Shown piece by piece: positions 18,968 to 28,760 of a stretch of 64,000 nucleotides of DNA. The position numbers and the translations under genes are program-made. The stretch lies in NCBI RefSeq assembly GCF_000285495.1, contig NZ_HE610980.1, positions 203,719-267,718 on the forward strand, in the 5' to 3' direction. Position 1 is the stretch's first letter. Each line of letters begins with the position of its first letter. This DNA is from Oceanobacillus massiliensis str. N'diop (lineage in GTDB: Bacteria > Bacillota > Bacilli > Bacillales > Amphibacillaceae). The notes below the pieces were generated by a model. That model saw only the letters and a list, made by a program, of their open reading frames with translations, did no database searches and had not been told where the DNA came from.

Positions 18968-19447
18968 ATGGTGCCTCCTTCCAAAAACAGTGAACAATTA
19001 AAACAAAATCGTCCAGATAGCGACGTAAGGACAGGATCTTGCTATGCAATCAGTTTGATTGACTTGTTGTACAAAGACACAAGAACACGTATCCTTTAGG
19101 GATTTACTGCAGTCCAGAAGTTTCCCCTTCAGATTTATAAGTAAATACAGACAACTATTTACTTTCCAGCACTATATTATTACGTCAAACTTTCGCTTAA
19201 TGATTATAGTTCATTATAGATATAAAGATTATAGATTTCAAGATAGTTTTCTGAAAATTCTTTCGACAACATTCTGGCAATCTTGTCGGTTTTTGACAAT
19301 GGCTGTGGAATTGATTGAAATATTCTTTCGTTGTGTTTAATTATAGCTAAATTGGTTATGATTGATTTATTAATGATAGAATACCCGAAAAGCCGGGTAT
19401 AACATATACTGTATCAGTTAAGCGTCAGTGGAAGAGGAGTTGTTTTT
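18968..19447 (+). other. Divergent control region between glgB and pulA
   Basis: This 480-bp interval separates two divergent glycogen genes and holds no credible coding sequence. It must contain both promoters. The clearest elements are TTGACA at 19293-19298, without a convincing -10 box at 17 bp, and the inverted repeat at 19381-19400. A shared regulator of synthesis and debranching is plausible but not shown. Confidence 0.5.
19381..19400 (+). promoter_or_regulatory. Inverted repeat upstream of pulA
   Basis: ATACCCG and CGGGTAT flank a six-base centre (ATACCCGAAAAGCCGGGTAT), 48 bp upstream of the pulA start and next to a TATACT. It could be an operator; there is no T-run to make it a terminator. 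Confidence 0.45.
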
Positions 19448-21610
19448 ATGGAAAAACATACAGCCTGGATTGATGACGTTCATTACGTAACGGTTACCGT
19501 CAATAATTTAAATAATTTCATCGATCATAACAAAGAACTATTTTTGTTTTCGGAAAAGGAACAGAAAAAGTATAGCCTATCGGTTCACGATATAATTAAT
19601 GAATCAACGGTACAGCTTGAACTGGCAGAAGAATTTCCCATAGGAGAAGAGCTTACGCTTAGATGGGGAGAAATGGCAATACCTGTGTACCCTCGTGCTG
19701 TTGTACGTACGCCATGGTTTGATGCGCGGTTTTCTGCAATGGAGATGTCCTTTGGGGCAACCTGCACAATGGAATCAACGACTTTTTCCGTATGGGCTCC
19801 GACAGCCGCTTCTATGAAATTGTATTTAGACAATGAATCATATAAATTAAATAGGAATGCTAAAGGTGTATGGTGCCTTGAGGTTAAAGGAGACTGGCAC
19901 GGCTGTCCCTATGAATACGAGGCTACCATTAACGGCACAACCAAACGGGTGAATGACCCCTATGCAAAAGGAATGCTCGCAAACAGTGAAAAAGGCGTTG
20001 TCGTCGATTTATCAAGAACCGACCAAATGGAAAAAGAAGAACATCGGCCTTCCTTAAGAAATCTGCAGGATGCGATTATTTATGAGCTGCATGTACGTGA
20101 CGCCAGTATCCAACAGGAAAGCGGTATCCTCAACCGCGGAAAGTTTTTGGGATTGGCTGAGGGGGAGACTGCAACACAGAACGGATTTTCTACAGGGCTT
20201 TCCTACCTAAAGGAATTCGGCTGTACGCATGTCCAGCTGCTGCCGATCAATGATTTTGCACGTGTAGATGAATGCCAGCCTGAGAAACAGTACAATTGGG
20301 GTTATGATCCACTATATTTCCAGGTGCCTGAGGGGAGCTATTCGGTGCTTCCGGATAGACCAATTGCTCGAATAAACGAACTTAAAACAATGATACAGGC
20401 ATTCCATCAGGAAGGGATCTCCGTGATTCTTGATGTCGTGTTCAACCATGTGTTCAATATGGAGGATTCGCCGTTTGAAAAATTGGTACCTGGCTACTAT
20501 TTCCGTTATCTTCCAAACGGGCAATTAAGCAACGGTACAGGCGTCGGAAATGATCTTGCTTCTGAAAGAAGGATGGTCCGCAAATTTATTCTTGATACTA
20601 TCGATTTTCTGCTGGATGAATATCATATAGATGGGTTCCGTTTTGATTTGATGGGGGCTCTCGACATTGAAACCATGCAGCAAATCGAAGAACGCTGCCA
20701 GAAAGAGGAAATACCTATCATGCTACTTGGAGAAGGTTGGGATTTACCAACAGCAATTCCAGCCGAGATAAAGGCAGCAAGCTATAATGCCAGCCGATTA
20801 CCGGGCATACGATTCTTTAATGACCAATTTCGTGATTCTATAAAAGGGAACCTGTTTGACCAGCAGGACAGAGGGTTCATAAATGGTGATGGCCGTTTCA
20901 TTGAGCGAATGCCCCAATTAATGTCTGGATCCGCTTTTGAGGAATATGGAAATCCTTTTGTATCGGATGTTAATCAGACCATTAACTATGTGGAATGTCA
21001 TGATAATCATACGTTATGGGACCGTTTAATGCTGACCAATCAGCACGCTGATGTATCGCAGCGTAAAAAGATGCACCAATTAGCGACAGGGATTGTGCTT
21101 TTAAGCCAAGGGGTACCTTTTATCCATGCTGGACAGGAATGGTTCCGCAGCAAGCATGGAGAAGAAAACAGCTATATCTCTGACGATCGAATCAACCAGC
21201 TTGATTGGAATAAAAGAGAACAGGAAGCGGAAAATATTGATTTCATTAAATCCCTTATCACATTGAGAAAAGAATATGACCTATTCAGGATGACCTCCAA
21301 GCAGGAAATCCGGAGAAGATTTCATATTATCGAAGCCCCAGCACCCGTGTTTGGATTTACATTATTGGGTGATCAAGAGGACTTTACGATCTATATCAAT
21401 CCCACCGGCAATAAATTTGACCTTCGCCTCCCTTCTTCAGGAAAGTGGAAAATAGCCGTTACCAATAACCCAAACAAGCACTCCGAACAGACCGAAATTA
21501 ATGGCGAATATTCCGTTATTGATGCCTATGAACTTGTTGTCTTCCAAAAAATTCGCAAACCCGGGGCAACAGGGGTTGCGGTACAAGGCAGCACTGTATC
21601 TGTCCCATAA
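19448..21610 (+). CDS. pulA: Type I pullulanase
   Basis: This GH13 debranching enzyme hydrolyses alpha-1,6 bonds in pullulan and glycogen. The type I signature YNWGYDP is present near residue 280. The four GH13 conserved regions follow: DVVFNHV, GFRFDLMGALD with the nucleophile, LLGEGWDLP with the acid/base glutamate, and YVECHDNHTLWDR. A CBM48-like domain precedes the barrel (FSVWAPTAASMKLYLDN). The 720 residues carry no signal peptide, so this is a cytoplasmic AmyX-type enzyme that would act on stored glycogen. It diverges from glgBCDAP. AGAGGAG precedes ATG 19448. Confidence 0.95.
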   Translation: MEKHTAWIDDVHYVTVTVNNLNNFIDHNKELFLFSEKEQKKYSLSVHDIINESTVQLELAEEFPIGEELTLRWGEMAIPVYPRAVVRTPWFDARFSAMEMSFGATCTMESTTFSVWAPTAASMKLYLDNESYKLNRNAKGVWCLEVKGDWHGCPYEYEATINGTTKRVNDPYAKGMLANSEKGVVVDLSRTDQMEKEEHRPSLRNLQDAIIYELHVRDASIQQESGILNRGKFLGLAEGETATQNGFSTGLSYLKEFGCTHVQLLPINDFARVDECQPEKQYNWGYDPLYFQVPEGSYSVLPDRPIARINELKTMIQAFHQEGISVILDVVFNHVFNMEDSPFEKLVPGYYFRYLPNGQLSNGTGVGNDLASERRMVRKFILDTIDFLLDEYHIDGFRFDLMGALDIETMQQIEERCQKEEIPIMLLGEGWDLPTAIPAEIKAASYNASRLPGIRFFNDQFRDSIKGNLFDQQDRGFINGDGRFIERMPQLMSGSAFEEYGNPFVSDVNQTINYVECHDNHTLWDRLMLTNQHADVSQRKKMHQLATGIVLLSQGVPFIHAGQEWFRSKHGEENSYISDDRINQLDWNKREQEAENIDFIKSLITLRKEYDLFRMTSKQEIRRRFHIIEAPAPVFGFTLLGDQEDFTIYINPTGNKFDLRLPSSGKWKIAVTNNPNKHSEQTEINGEYSVIDAYELVVFQKIRKPGATGVAVQGSTVSVP

Positions 21611-21622
21611 GGGAAATCGGAG

Positions 21623-21657
21623 AAGGAATAGCTGCCGAGTGGCGGGTATTCCTTTTC
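21623..21657 (+). terminator. Terminator of pulA
   Basis: AAGGAATA (21623-21630) pairs with TATTCCTT (21647-21654) and ends in TTTTC. A second smaller stem lies in the loop. Confidence 0.65.
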
Positions 21658-21766
21658 ATGTTAAAAATTAAGATTTTTATTAGTTCTCCCTTTTCAGGAA
21701 AATACTATAGACTAGCTATCACAACCATTAATCCGAAAAGCTCCATAGAGAAAGGAGAGTCAGAGG

Positions 21767-22774
21767 ATGGTCCGTTTAAACATTCTTGATTATACATTAA
21801 TTGATGAAGGAACAGATGCGCGTCATGCATTAGCCCAGACAACAGAACTGGCAAGACATGCAGATGAACTCGGCTACCACCGTTTCTGGATACCAGAGCA
21901 GCATCAGGTCTTCTCTATTGCCAGCAGTGCACCTGAGGTTTTGATGATGCATCTTGCCGATTCAACCAAAACCATTCGGATTGGTTCTGGTGGGGTAATG
22001 CTTCCCCATTACAGTCCATATAAAGTGGCTGAAAGCTTTCGAATGCTGGAGGCACTTCATCCTGGCCGCATCGACCTCGGAATCGGAAACAGCAGTGGCG
22101 GAAGACTCGTTAATCGAGTACTGAATGAAGAAAAGGAAGAACGTTTAAGTTACGAACAGCAAGTGACAGACGTTCAAAGATACTTAGCAGGTGAAACATT
22201 GGGAGAACATCGCTTTCAAAGCCTGATTGCCGCTCCCGTCATAAAGACCAAGCCCGAAATCTGGATGCTGGGTGCTGGTGGCAAAAGCACAAAGATTGCC
22301 GCTGAAAACGGCACTGCTTACACGTATGCGCATTTTATCAAACCTTTTGAAGTCGGTTCTGAAATAGTTGCGACCTACCGCAGTAATTTCAAACCCTCCT
22401 CATTTATGGAAAAGCCGAATGTGTCAATTGCCGTTTTTGTTGTTATTGGTGAAACCAAAGAAGAGGCAGAAGAATTCGCCAAGGCATTCGACCTATGGAT
22501 GGCATCCTTGGAAACGGCCAAGAATCCTCCTTACTTCCCATCCATCGCAACGGCCAAGAAGCGTCAATACAGTGAATTCGAAAAACAAAAAATCAATCAA
22601 ATAAGAAAAAGAGCCATTATCGGCAATCCGCAATATGTAAAAGAAGAACTATATAAATTGGTCGAATTCTATCACGCTGATGAACTTACCATCATTCCTA
22701 ATTTCCCAGGTGCCGCTAATCGTATTAAAGGTCTCCAATTACTCGCTAGGGAATTCAGGCTCAATAAGCAGTAA
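21767..22774 (+). CDS. Luciferase-like (LLM class) flavin-dependent oxidoreductase
   Basis: This is a 335-residue TIM-barrel protein of the bacterial-luciferase-like monooxygenase superfamily, close to Bacillus YwcH. Visible family blocks are LGYHRFWIPEQHQVFSIASSAPEVLM, IRIGSGGVMLPHYSPYKVAE, LEALHPGRIDLGIGNSSGG and the phosphate-binding region EIWMLGAGGKST. It would use reduced flavin from a partner reductase; the substrate cannot be read. ATG 21767 lies 7 bases after AAAGGAGAG. It is monocistronic, with a hairpin without T-run (22781-22814) just downstream. Confidence 0.9.
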   Translation: MVRLNILDYTLIDEGTDARHALAQTTELARHADELGYHRFWIPEQHQVFSIASSAPEVLMMHLADSTKTIRIGSGGVMLPHYSPYKVAESFRMLEALHPGRIDLGIGNSSGGRLVNRVLNEEKEERLSYEQQVTDVQRYLAGETLGEHRFQSLIAAPVIKTKPEIWMLGAGGKSTKIAAENGTAYTYAHFIKPFEVGSEIVATYRSNFKPSSFMEKPNVSIAVFVVIGETKEEAEEFAKAFDLWMASLETAKNPPYFPSIATAKKRQYSEFEKQKINQIRKRAIIGNPQYVKEELYKLVEFYHADELTIIPNFPGAANRIKGLQLLAREFRLNKQ

Positions 22775-23239
22775 CAAACAAGCTGGAAATAGTTCGAAGC
22801 GGCGCTTTCCAGCTCGCTTTCCCAGTTTTGTTTCAGGGGAGGGACGTGCTCGCCAGTCCGCGGTGCATCGAATCAATCGTTTGGTAACATTATTTGAGAT
22901 TCCCTCATCTGTAAAATTCGGTCCCCAATAACCTCATAAGTCCACCCTATCCCTTCTCAATTTTGGAATAGGGATAAGTATTCAAAGCATATAAATTAAA
23001 CAGAAAAGATAAATCAGCATCGGGTTCCTAAGAAATGACTCTATGTCCCGCTATTCTCTCCTATGTTTTCTAAAAAATGATGCCCTTTAGCGAAATAGAT
23101 GGACCTCAAATGAAGTATCGGCATTTTTCAGTGATGCATCAGCATTTATCCATGATTCATCAAATCGGAAAAGTCATCCCATTCATCCAATATTCAAATG
23201 ATTATATGTCCGCGTTTTTCCTTCCTAACCTAACAGTTG
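22775..23239 (+). other. Intergenic stretch, no gene seen
   Basis: After the stop codon, AGCTGGAAA (22781-22789) and TTTCCAGCT (22806-22814) form a perfect stem without a T-run. I see no coding sequence, tRNA or named element in the rest of the interval. Confidence 0.6.
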
Positions 23240-23253
23240 ATCAAACGTTTGAT
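23240..23253 (+). promoter_or_regulatory. 14-bp perfect palindrome, probable operator
   Basis: ATCAAACGTTTGAT is a perfect palindrome ending 8 bp upstream of the -35 box of the patatin-like gene. Its length and position suggest a dimeric repressor or activator site. It is the only copy I noticed in the window. Confidence 0.55.
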
Positions 23254-23261
23254 TAGATGAA

Positions 23262-23290
23262 TTGTTTGATGACGGAACAACTGCTATAAT
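23262..23290 (+). promoter_or_regulatory. Promoter of the patatin-like gene
   Basis: TTGTTT (23262-23267) and TATAAT (23285-23290) are separated by 17 bp, about 30 bp upstream of the start codon. Confidence 0.7.
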
Positions 23291-23320
23291 TTTATTATAT
23301 AGAGTAAGGGAAGTGTAGGA

Positions 23321-24223
23321 ATGGAAGTAAATGCTGGCCTTTTATTGGAAGGCGGTGGCATGCGATGTGCCTATACAGCAGGGGTGCTTGATTTGTTTCT
23401 CGATAAAGGAATTGATTTCCCAGTAGTCTCCTGTGCTTCCGCAAGTTCTCTGATTGGGAGTTCCTTCATTGCAAAACAAAGGGACAGAAATCATAAATTG
23501 CTAGTTGAAATCGGCGATAAACCAGAAGCCATTTCCTTTAAGAGACTGATACACCATAAGGAACTTTATTCCATGGATTACATTTTCAATAAAATCCCAA
23601 ATGAAATAGTACCTCTGGATTTTAACGCGTTCTCCCGATCATCATCAAGGTTTATCATAGGGACCACGGATATTGATACGGGCAGTCCCATCTATCATGA
23701 TACATATGATACGAAAGAAGATCTATTTAAGGTTATTCGCGCGTCCTGTTCTTTGCCTGTATTGGCATCAAGTATTTCTTACCAAGGATTGCAGCTGATG
23801 GATGGTGGTGTAGCGGACCCAATTCCAATCAAACCCCTACTTAATCGAGGGATTAATAAACACGTACTTATTCTCACCAGAAATAAAGGTTATATCAAAA
23901 AAGGCTCTCGATTAAATTGGCTATACAAACGCCTGTTTAACGATAAGCCAATGCTTTTAACATTATTAAGGAATAGGCATTTGACATATAATCGGACCAT
24001 GCAGCAATTGCTCGAAATGGAAAAGAGAAATGAAGTTTTCATCATACAGCCGGAGATTCCCCTTGTAACAAACAGAATAGAAAAAAACAAAGCAAAGCTG
24101 GAAAGCTTATATATTCAGGGATATAAAGAAGCCGAAAGGAAATTTGAGTCACTGCAGTACTTCTTGCAGGATACCCAAACTCCACCATCGGCCGGCTTAC
24201 TAAAGAAAATGGCACCATCATAG
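23321..24223 (+). CDS. Patatin-like phospholipase family protein with altered active site
   Basis: This is a 300-residue protein of the YjjU-like patatin family. The oxyanion loop LLEGGGMRCAYTAGVLDLFLDKGIDFP and the aspartate motif D161-G-G are intact. The nucleophile elbow, GxSxG in the family (typically GVSAG), reads C38-A-S40-A-S42: the serine remains but both glycines are replaced. The codons TGT GCT TCC GCA AGT leave no reading ambiguity. It may be a weakened hydrolase or a non-catalytic lipid-binding relative. It has its own promoter and an upstream palindrome. Confidence 0.85.
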   Translation: MEVNAGLLLEGGGMRCAYTAGVLDLFLDKGIDFPVVSCASASSLIGSSFIAKQRDRNHKLLVEIGDKPEAISFKRLIHHKELYSMDYIFNKIPNEIVPLDFNAFSRSSSRFIIGTTDIDTGSPIYHDTYDTKEDLFKVIRASCSLPVLASSISYQGLQLMDGGVADPIPIKPLLNRGINKHVLILTRNKGYIKKGSRLNWLYKRLFNDKPMLLTLLRNRHLTYNRTMQQLLEMEKRNEVFIIQPEIPLVTNRIEKNKAKLESLYIQGYKEAERKFESLQYFLQDTQTPPSAGLLKKMAPS

Positions 24224-24269
24224 GAATATATGTAGATTTGATTGCTTGTCCATCTTTTTATGGTTGTTG

Positions 24270-25037
24270 TCAGCCTTCTGAATCGCTATAAACCTTCAGT
24301 ATTTCATATTTAAATCCAAAATACTGATAATTTTGTTTCTTGTACATTTCCCTTGGTGTATCTTCTCCATCAGCGACTAAAATAATCGTTTTATCGGAAA
24401 ATGTATCCATCACAAATTGCTGAAGGCTGCTGCCTATTCCTTTCCTGCGCATTGATTCACGAACACCCAGACTATCTATTTCTGCCGTATTCTCTGTAAG
24501 AATAACGTCTACGGCTCCCGCTGGAACTCCTTGATAATATGCGATTATTTGTTTAATCCTGGGGTCTTTAAACTGTCGCTTGTTCAGCTCTATTTTTTGC
24601 TTGGCGAATGCTGCACCAAATTCCAAATCCTGTTCATGGCTTAATGTTAAATAATCGTTGAGATTACCTTCAACGACAAGCTGTACATCTATATCGGAAT
24701 GTTTCGCTTTGCGCGGAAAATGATTTGGCTCTATAGCATATAGTTCAAGATAACCAATCCCATACCCATGTTCATTGAAATGGGTCAAAAGCTGCTCTCC
24801 AGGTTTTTCATTTGCCGGAAAGTAAAATTTGACATGGTTTTGATTATGTTTCAAATGATAGGCTCTTAAATAAGATTCAGCTGTCTGGAAGCTTTCTATT
24901 GTCGGCATCTGTTTAAATTCCAGAAAATTGCTGTCATATCGAATTAGCATTTCAGGATAGTGGAAGTGGCGGTATCCATCGTTTTCGAAAACAACATCAC
25001 CTGTTGTATAGATGGTATCAAACGTGATCTTTTCCAT
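24270..25037 (-). CDS. GNAT family N-acetyltransferase
   Basis: This is a 255-residue protein. The C-terminal half (about 115-250) is a GNAT domain with the acetyl-CoA pyrophosphate loop RRKGIGS at 197-203 and the preceding strand AEIDSLGVRES. The N-terminal half (1-110) has no motif I recognise but is typical of two-part GNAT proteins in Bacillaceae. The start at 25037 is supported by AGGGGG upstream. It converges on the patatin-like gene, with 46 bp between the stops. The acceptor substrate is unknown. Confidence 0.82.
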   Translation of the reverse strand: MEKITFDTIYTTGDVVFENDGYRHFHYPEMLIRYDSNFLEFKQMPTIESFQTAESYLRAYHLKHNQNHVKFYFPANEKPGEQLLTHFNEHGYGIGYLELYAIEPNHFPRKAKHSDIDVQLVVEGNLNDYLTLSHEQDLEFGAAFAKQKIELNKRQFKDPRIKQIIAYYQGVPAGAVDVILTENTAEIDSLGVRESMRRKGIGSSLQQFVMDTFSDKTIILVADGEDTPREMYKKQNYQYFGFKYEILKVYSDSEG

Positions 25038-25250
25038 ATGTATTCCCCCTTTTGTCTTTTAGGATGAAAAGATTGTTCATTGTATTTATCATAAACGAAA
25101 ATGCGTGGATTTACATTATCTTTCTTTCCAGACGGCAGCATTTATGGAAATTATTCAAATAAGGTTTCCAACGAAACACTTCCGATTTTTTTGAATAATA
25201 AATTTTTTTGTTATATACTATAAAACATAGTATTAAAAAGGGGGTTGAAA

Positions 25251-26186
25251 ATGGGAAATATCCAAAAGGTGTCATTAATCGGATTAGGGGCCATTGGGGC
25301 TGCATATGGAAGCAAACTGCATTCACTGCTGAATGAATCCTTAACAGTCGTAGCGAACGAGGAGCGTATAAACAGGTATCGATCTTCCGGTCTGGAAGTG
25401 GATGGGTCTGTTTACCATTTCAATTATGCAGTGCCGGAAACAACGTCAGAACCTGCCGATCTTGTCATTTTCGCAGTAAAGAATGCTGAACTCAGACAGG
25501 CGATATCGGATATGGAGCATCATATCGGACCTGATACAATCATCCTTTCCCTGCTTAATGGTATATCGAGTGAAGAGGAGATCTATGAAGCCACAGGAAA
25601 TGACCAGATTCTCTACAGCATGTGCCTTGGAATCGATGCCGTTAGAAACAATAATAAAATCCGTTTCTCTAGCATCGGCAAAATTTGTTTTGGCGAAAAG
25701 AACCAAACGATCACCGACAGTGTGCTTGCTGTCCAAGAATTATTTGATCAGGCTGGAATTCCCTATGAGGTTCCAGACAATATTTTGCATGCGGTTTGGG
25801 CAAAGTTTATGTTTAATGTAGGTATTAATCAGACATCAGCAGTATTAAGGGCTCCCTATAAATATTTCCAGGAGATTCCAGCGCTTCACCAATGGATGGA
25901 GCAGGCTATGTTTGAAGTTGTAGCAATATCAGAAAAAGCAGGCGTAAACCTGACTGCAGATGATGTACTGAGCTACAGATCCGTTCTAATGAATTTTGCA
26001 CCTGACGGACAGACTTCCATGCTGCAGGATGTTGAAGCTAATCGAAAAACGGAAGTGGAATTCTTTTCAGGAAAGGTATGCGAGCTTGGAAAGCGATATG
26101 CCATTCCAACACCGATAAACGACCAGCTTTATAACATAATACCTATTATCGAAGAGATGGCGGCATTGAAGATCCATACGACATAA
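25251..26186 (+). CDS. 2-dehydropantoate 2-reductase (PanE/ApbA family)
   Basis: This 311-residue NADPH-dependent reductase is of the ketopantoate reductase family, which makes pantoate for coenzyme A. The dinucleotide loop LIGLGAIGAAYGSKL starts at about residue 8. AVKNAEL, LLNGISSEEEI and the C-terminal catalytic-lysine region WAKFMFNVGINQTSAVL are present. ATG 25251 is chosen because AAGGGGG lies 6 bases before it; the in-frame TTG at 25245 has no room for a binding site. PanE paralogs are common in Bacilli, so pantoate synthesis itself is likely but not certain. Confidence 0.88.
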   Translation: MGNIQKVSLIGLGAIGAAYGSKLHSLLNESLTVVANEERINRYRSSGLEVDGSVYHFNYAVPETTSEPADLVIFAVKNAELRQAISDMEHHIGPDTIILSLLNGISSEEEIYEATGNDQILYSMCLGIDAVRNNNKIRFSSIGKICFGEKNQTITDSVLAVQELFDQAGIPYEVPDNILHAVWAKFMFNVGINQTSAVLRAPYKYFQEIPALHQWMEQAMFEVVAISEKAGVNLTADDVLSYRSVLMNFAPDGQTSMLQDVEANRKTEVEFFSGKVCELGKRYAIPTPINDQLYNIIPIIEEMAALKIHTT

Positions 26187-26553
26187 GATTCCCTTGTTTC
26201 TTAAATCAGGAAAGTCTTTCATCTTAGATTCAAGCTATCGTCCATGATAACCCTCCATTTATTCATATAGCAGCAAAGTAAATGGAGGATTATGATGGAC
26301 TGTACAGCAAACTTTGAAGGTTACACATCGATTCTGAAGTATCTGTGATACCCCTAAAATGTCATGGAAATGTACTTCGTTCTCCCCGTATGCGCAGCAT
26401 TATTTTGAGTATATTTCGTAACGAATCCTCAAATGATAAGCGTTAAGGATTAGCCAAAAAACCATTCCCATTTTTTGCTTTCCATTGTTTAAAACATTTC
26501 TCAACTCTATATATGTATGGAAAGTTTTTATTAAATTTATTCAGGAGGATTTT
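26187..26553 (+). other. Intergenic region upstream of the first BCCT gene
   Basis: An inverted repeat CCTCCATTTA / TAAATGGAGG lies around 26250-26290. Just behind it, GGAGG precedes a possible 18-codon reading frame (26292-26348). Neither can be assigned a function. The remainder is AT-rich and should hold the promoter of the BCCT carrier. Confidence 0.4.
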
Positions 26554-28047
26554 ATGAAGAAGGTTTCAAATGTTTTTTATGTAACTACTGCTTTAGTTAT
26601 TCTATTTGTTTTAATAGGGGCTATTATTCCTGTTCGTTTTGAACAGATTACCACAAATATAAATGCTTTTCTGTCCACAACGTTTGGATGGTATTATATG
26701 TGGCTGATGGTGGCACTTGTTGTTCTCTCTCTATTTATCATCATTAGTCCATACGGAAAAATTCGTCTGGGTAAAAATAATGACCGCCCGGATTTTTCTA
26801 CGCCAACATGGATTGCTATGCTGTTCTCGGCCGGCCTTGGAATTGGACTTGTATTTTACGGAGCTGCAGAGCCGCTTTTTCACGGATTTTTAGATTCTCC
26901 TTTATCAGAGGAGGGATCTGATCAGGCTTTTAAAGAAGGACTTTCATTAACCTTTTTCCACTGGGGAATTCATGGCTGGGCAATGTACGGAATTGTCGCA
27001 CTTTCACTGGCCTTTTTCCAATTCCGCAAAGGTGAGCCTGGACTGATTTCCGCCACATTAAAGCCACTATTTGGCGATAAAATGAAAGGTCCATGGGGAA
27101 TTACGATTGATGTACTTGCAACATTTGCAACCATCTTCGGTGTAGCTACGTCGTTAGGCCTTGGAGCTATGCAAATTAATGCAGGTTTAAATCATCTTTT
27201 TGGAATAGAAGTCAATTTTGCGGTACAGTTTATTATTGTAGCGATTGTTACAGTCTTATTCCTGGCCTCGTCTTGGTCAGGACTAAGCAAAGGAATTAAA
27301 TATTTATCGAATGCGAACATGGCCCTTGCAGTCCTGCTTTTTATTGCAGTATTGTTCATCGGACCAACCTTGCTTATTCTGAATATGTTTACAGACACAT
27401 TCGGATTGTATATCCAAAATTTTGTGCATTGGAGTTTCCGTTCGGCACCTCTTGAAGGGGATAATCGAAGCTGGGTTGACGGTTGGACAATCTTCTATTG
27501 GGCATGGTGGATTTCCTGGGCCCCGTTTGTCGGAATGTTCATCGCCCGGGTTTCACGCGGAAGGACAATCCGAGAATTTATGATAGGGGTAATTGTAGCT
27601 CCAACCTTTATTATCGCTGTCTGGTTTGCAACATTTGGAACAACAGCAGGGAATATCCAAAGAAACGGGTTTGATTTAACCCAATTCTCAACAGAACTGG
27701 TAACCTTTAATATGTTCGATCAAATGCCTTTCTCATCCATTCTGTCCGTCCTTGCGATACTGCTGCTGATGACATTTTTCATTACTTCCGCTGATTCAGC
27801 AACATTCGTATTAGGTATGCAGACGACGAATGGTTCATTGACACCGCCAAATTCTGTTAAAACAGTAATGGGGCTAGCGCAGTCGGCTGTTGCACTCATC
27901 TTGCTATATGTAGGCGGACTGACCGCGCTGCAGAACACCATCATTGCTGCAGCTCTTCCATTCTCGTTCGTTGTCATCTTAATGATGATTGCTTTAGTCA
28001 AAGCATTGAAAGAGGAAATGAAAACAATCGGGCAAAGGAAAAAATAA
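26554..28047 (+). CDS. BCCT family glycine betaine/choline carrier (OpuD/BetL-like), first copy
   Basis: This is a 497-residue secondary transporter with about twelve membrane helices, importing quaternary-amine osmolytes with Na+. FSAGLGIGLVFYGAAEP carries the glycine-rich substrate segment of helix 3. The signature WTIFYWAWWISWAPFVGMF followed by ARVSRGRTIREF supplies the aromatic betaine box of helix 8. ATG 26554 follows AGGAGG by 5 bases; the longer upstream frame has no such site. It is very similar to the second copy at 28925-30433. Terminator at 28075. Confidence 0.95.
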   Translation: MKKVSNVFYVTTALVILFVLIGAIIPVRFEQITTNINAFLSTTFGWYYMWLMVALVVLSLFIIISPYGKIRLGKNNDRPDFSTPTWIAMLFSAGLGIGLVFYGAAEPLFHGFLDSPLSEEGSDQAFKEGLSLTFFHWGIHGWAMYGIVALSLAFFQFRKGEPGLISATLKPLFGDKMKGPWGITIDVLATFATIFGVATSLGLGAMQINAGLNHLFGIEVNFAVQFIIVAIVTVLFLASSWSGLSKGIKYLSNANMALAVLLFIAVLFIGPTLLILNMFTDTFGLYIQNFVHWSFRSAPLEGDNRSWVDGWTIFYWAWWISWAPFVGMFIARVSRGRTIREFMIGVIVAPTFIIAVWFATFGTTAGNIQRNGFDLTQFSTELVTFNMFDQMPFSSILSVLAILLLMTFFITSADSATFVLGMQTTNGSLTPPNSVKTVMGLAQSAVALILLYVGGLTALQNTIIAAALPFSFVVILMMIALVKALKEEMKTIGQRKK

Positions 28048-28074
28048 TCGATAGCAGACCAATTCAATGTATTT

Positions 28075-28120
28075 CACCCCCAAAATTAGATTTCGATTCT
28101 AATTTTGGGGGTGTTTATTT
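28075..28120 (+). terminator. Strong terminator between BCCT copy 1 and the methyltransferase
   Basis: CACCCCCAAAATTAGA (28075-28090) pairs perfectly with TCTAATTTTGGGGGTG (28098-28113), followed by TTTATTT. It lies between convergent genes and may work on both strands. Confidence 0.9.
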
Positions 28121-28130
28121 ATGCCACACT

Positions 28131-28760
28131 CTAATTCATATAGATTAAAAACCGCTCATCTGGATTTTTTTCATATAACCCTGGCAAAATTATTTCCTTT
28201 TTCAATTCAAAGGAAGTTTCATTCTCGAGAAAATAAATATACTCTTCATGGGGATAGTAAAGAATCAGTTCCACTTCACGCTGCATTTCTTCAACAGAAC
28301 GCAATATGCTTTGGATTACCTTTCTGAAAACGTGTATAGAAAATGGATTAAAGAAATAAAAACGATTATCGCTTGGCTCAATCCGATACTCTTCCGCCAG
28401 ACAGCAAAAGAACTCAATCGTTTCTTTATTGCTTTTTGTATTATCCAAATAACTTCTTTGATTAACGATTGCCTTTTCAAAAAAAGCTTCATCCATTTCT
28501 ATTCCTTTAACAGATGCACCGCAGAAATAGTGAATATAGAAATTTATCCTGCCTTTTCCACATCCATAATCGACAATCTGATCATTCTCCTTCAATTCAT
28601 ATTCCAGGAATAGTGTCTCTAATGCACTGTATGGGGTTGGTTCATATGGATTGTATTGAACCGAATCCGGGTAGGTTATATTCTTCTCTGCACCTGTCCG
28701 CACATGCAAAAGCTTATCGAACTTAAATTCATCCATATCATTTATTTTATTCATAGACAT
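28131..28760 (-). CDS. Class I SAM-dependent methyltransferase
   Basis: A protein of about 209 residues. Motif I of the Rossmann-fold methyltransferases is VDYGCGKGRINFYIH, followed by the acidic ribose-binding end GIEMD. Motif IV is represented by FYFFNPF, which lacks the usual acidic-PPY residues and suggests a small-molecule or oxygen acceptor. The start is ambiguous: ATG 28760 or ATG 28754, both behind GATGAGGTG. The gene is wedged between two BCCT carrier genes on the opposite strand. A role in making a methylated osmolyte is tempting but unsupported. Confidence 0.8.
   Translation of the reverse strand: MSMNKINDMDEFKFDKLLHVRTGAEKNITYPDSVQYNPYEPTPYSALETLFLEYELKENDQIVDYGCGKGRINFYIHYFCGASVKGIEMDEAFFEKAIVNQRSYLDNTKSNKETIEFFCCLAEEYRIEPSDNRFYFFNPFSIHVFRKVIQSILRSVEEMQREVELILYYPHEEYIYFLENETSFELKKEIILPGLYEKNPDERFLIYMN

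Noticed and set aside
26292..26348. 18-codon frame behind GGAGG upstream of the first BCCT gene
   Set aside because: It has no codon or residue pattern of a leader peptide and no downstream attenuator that I can see.
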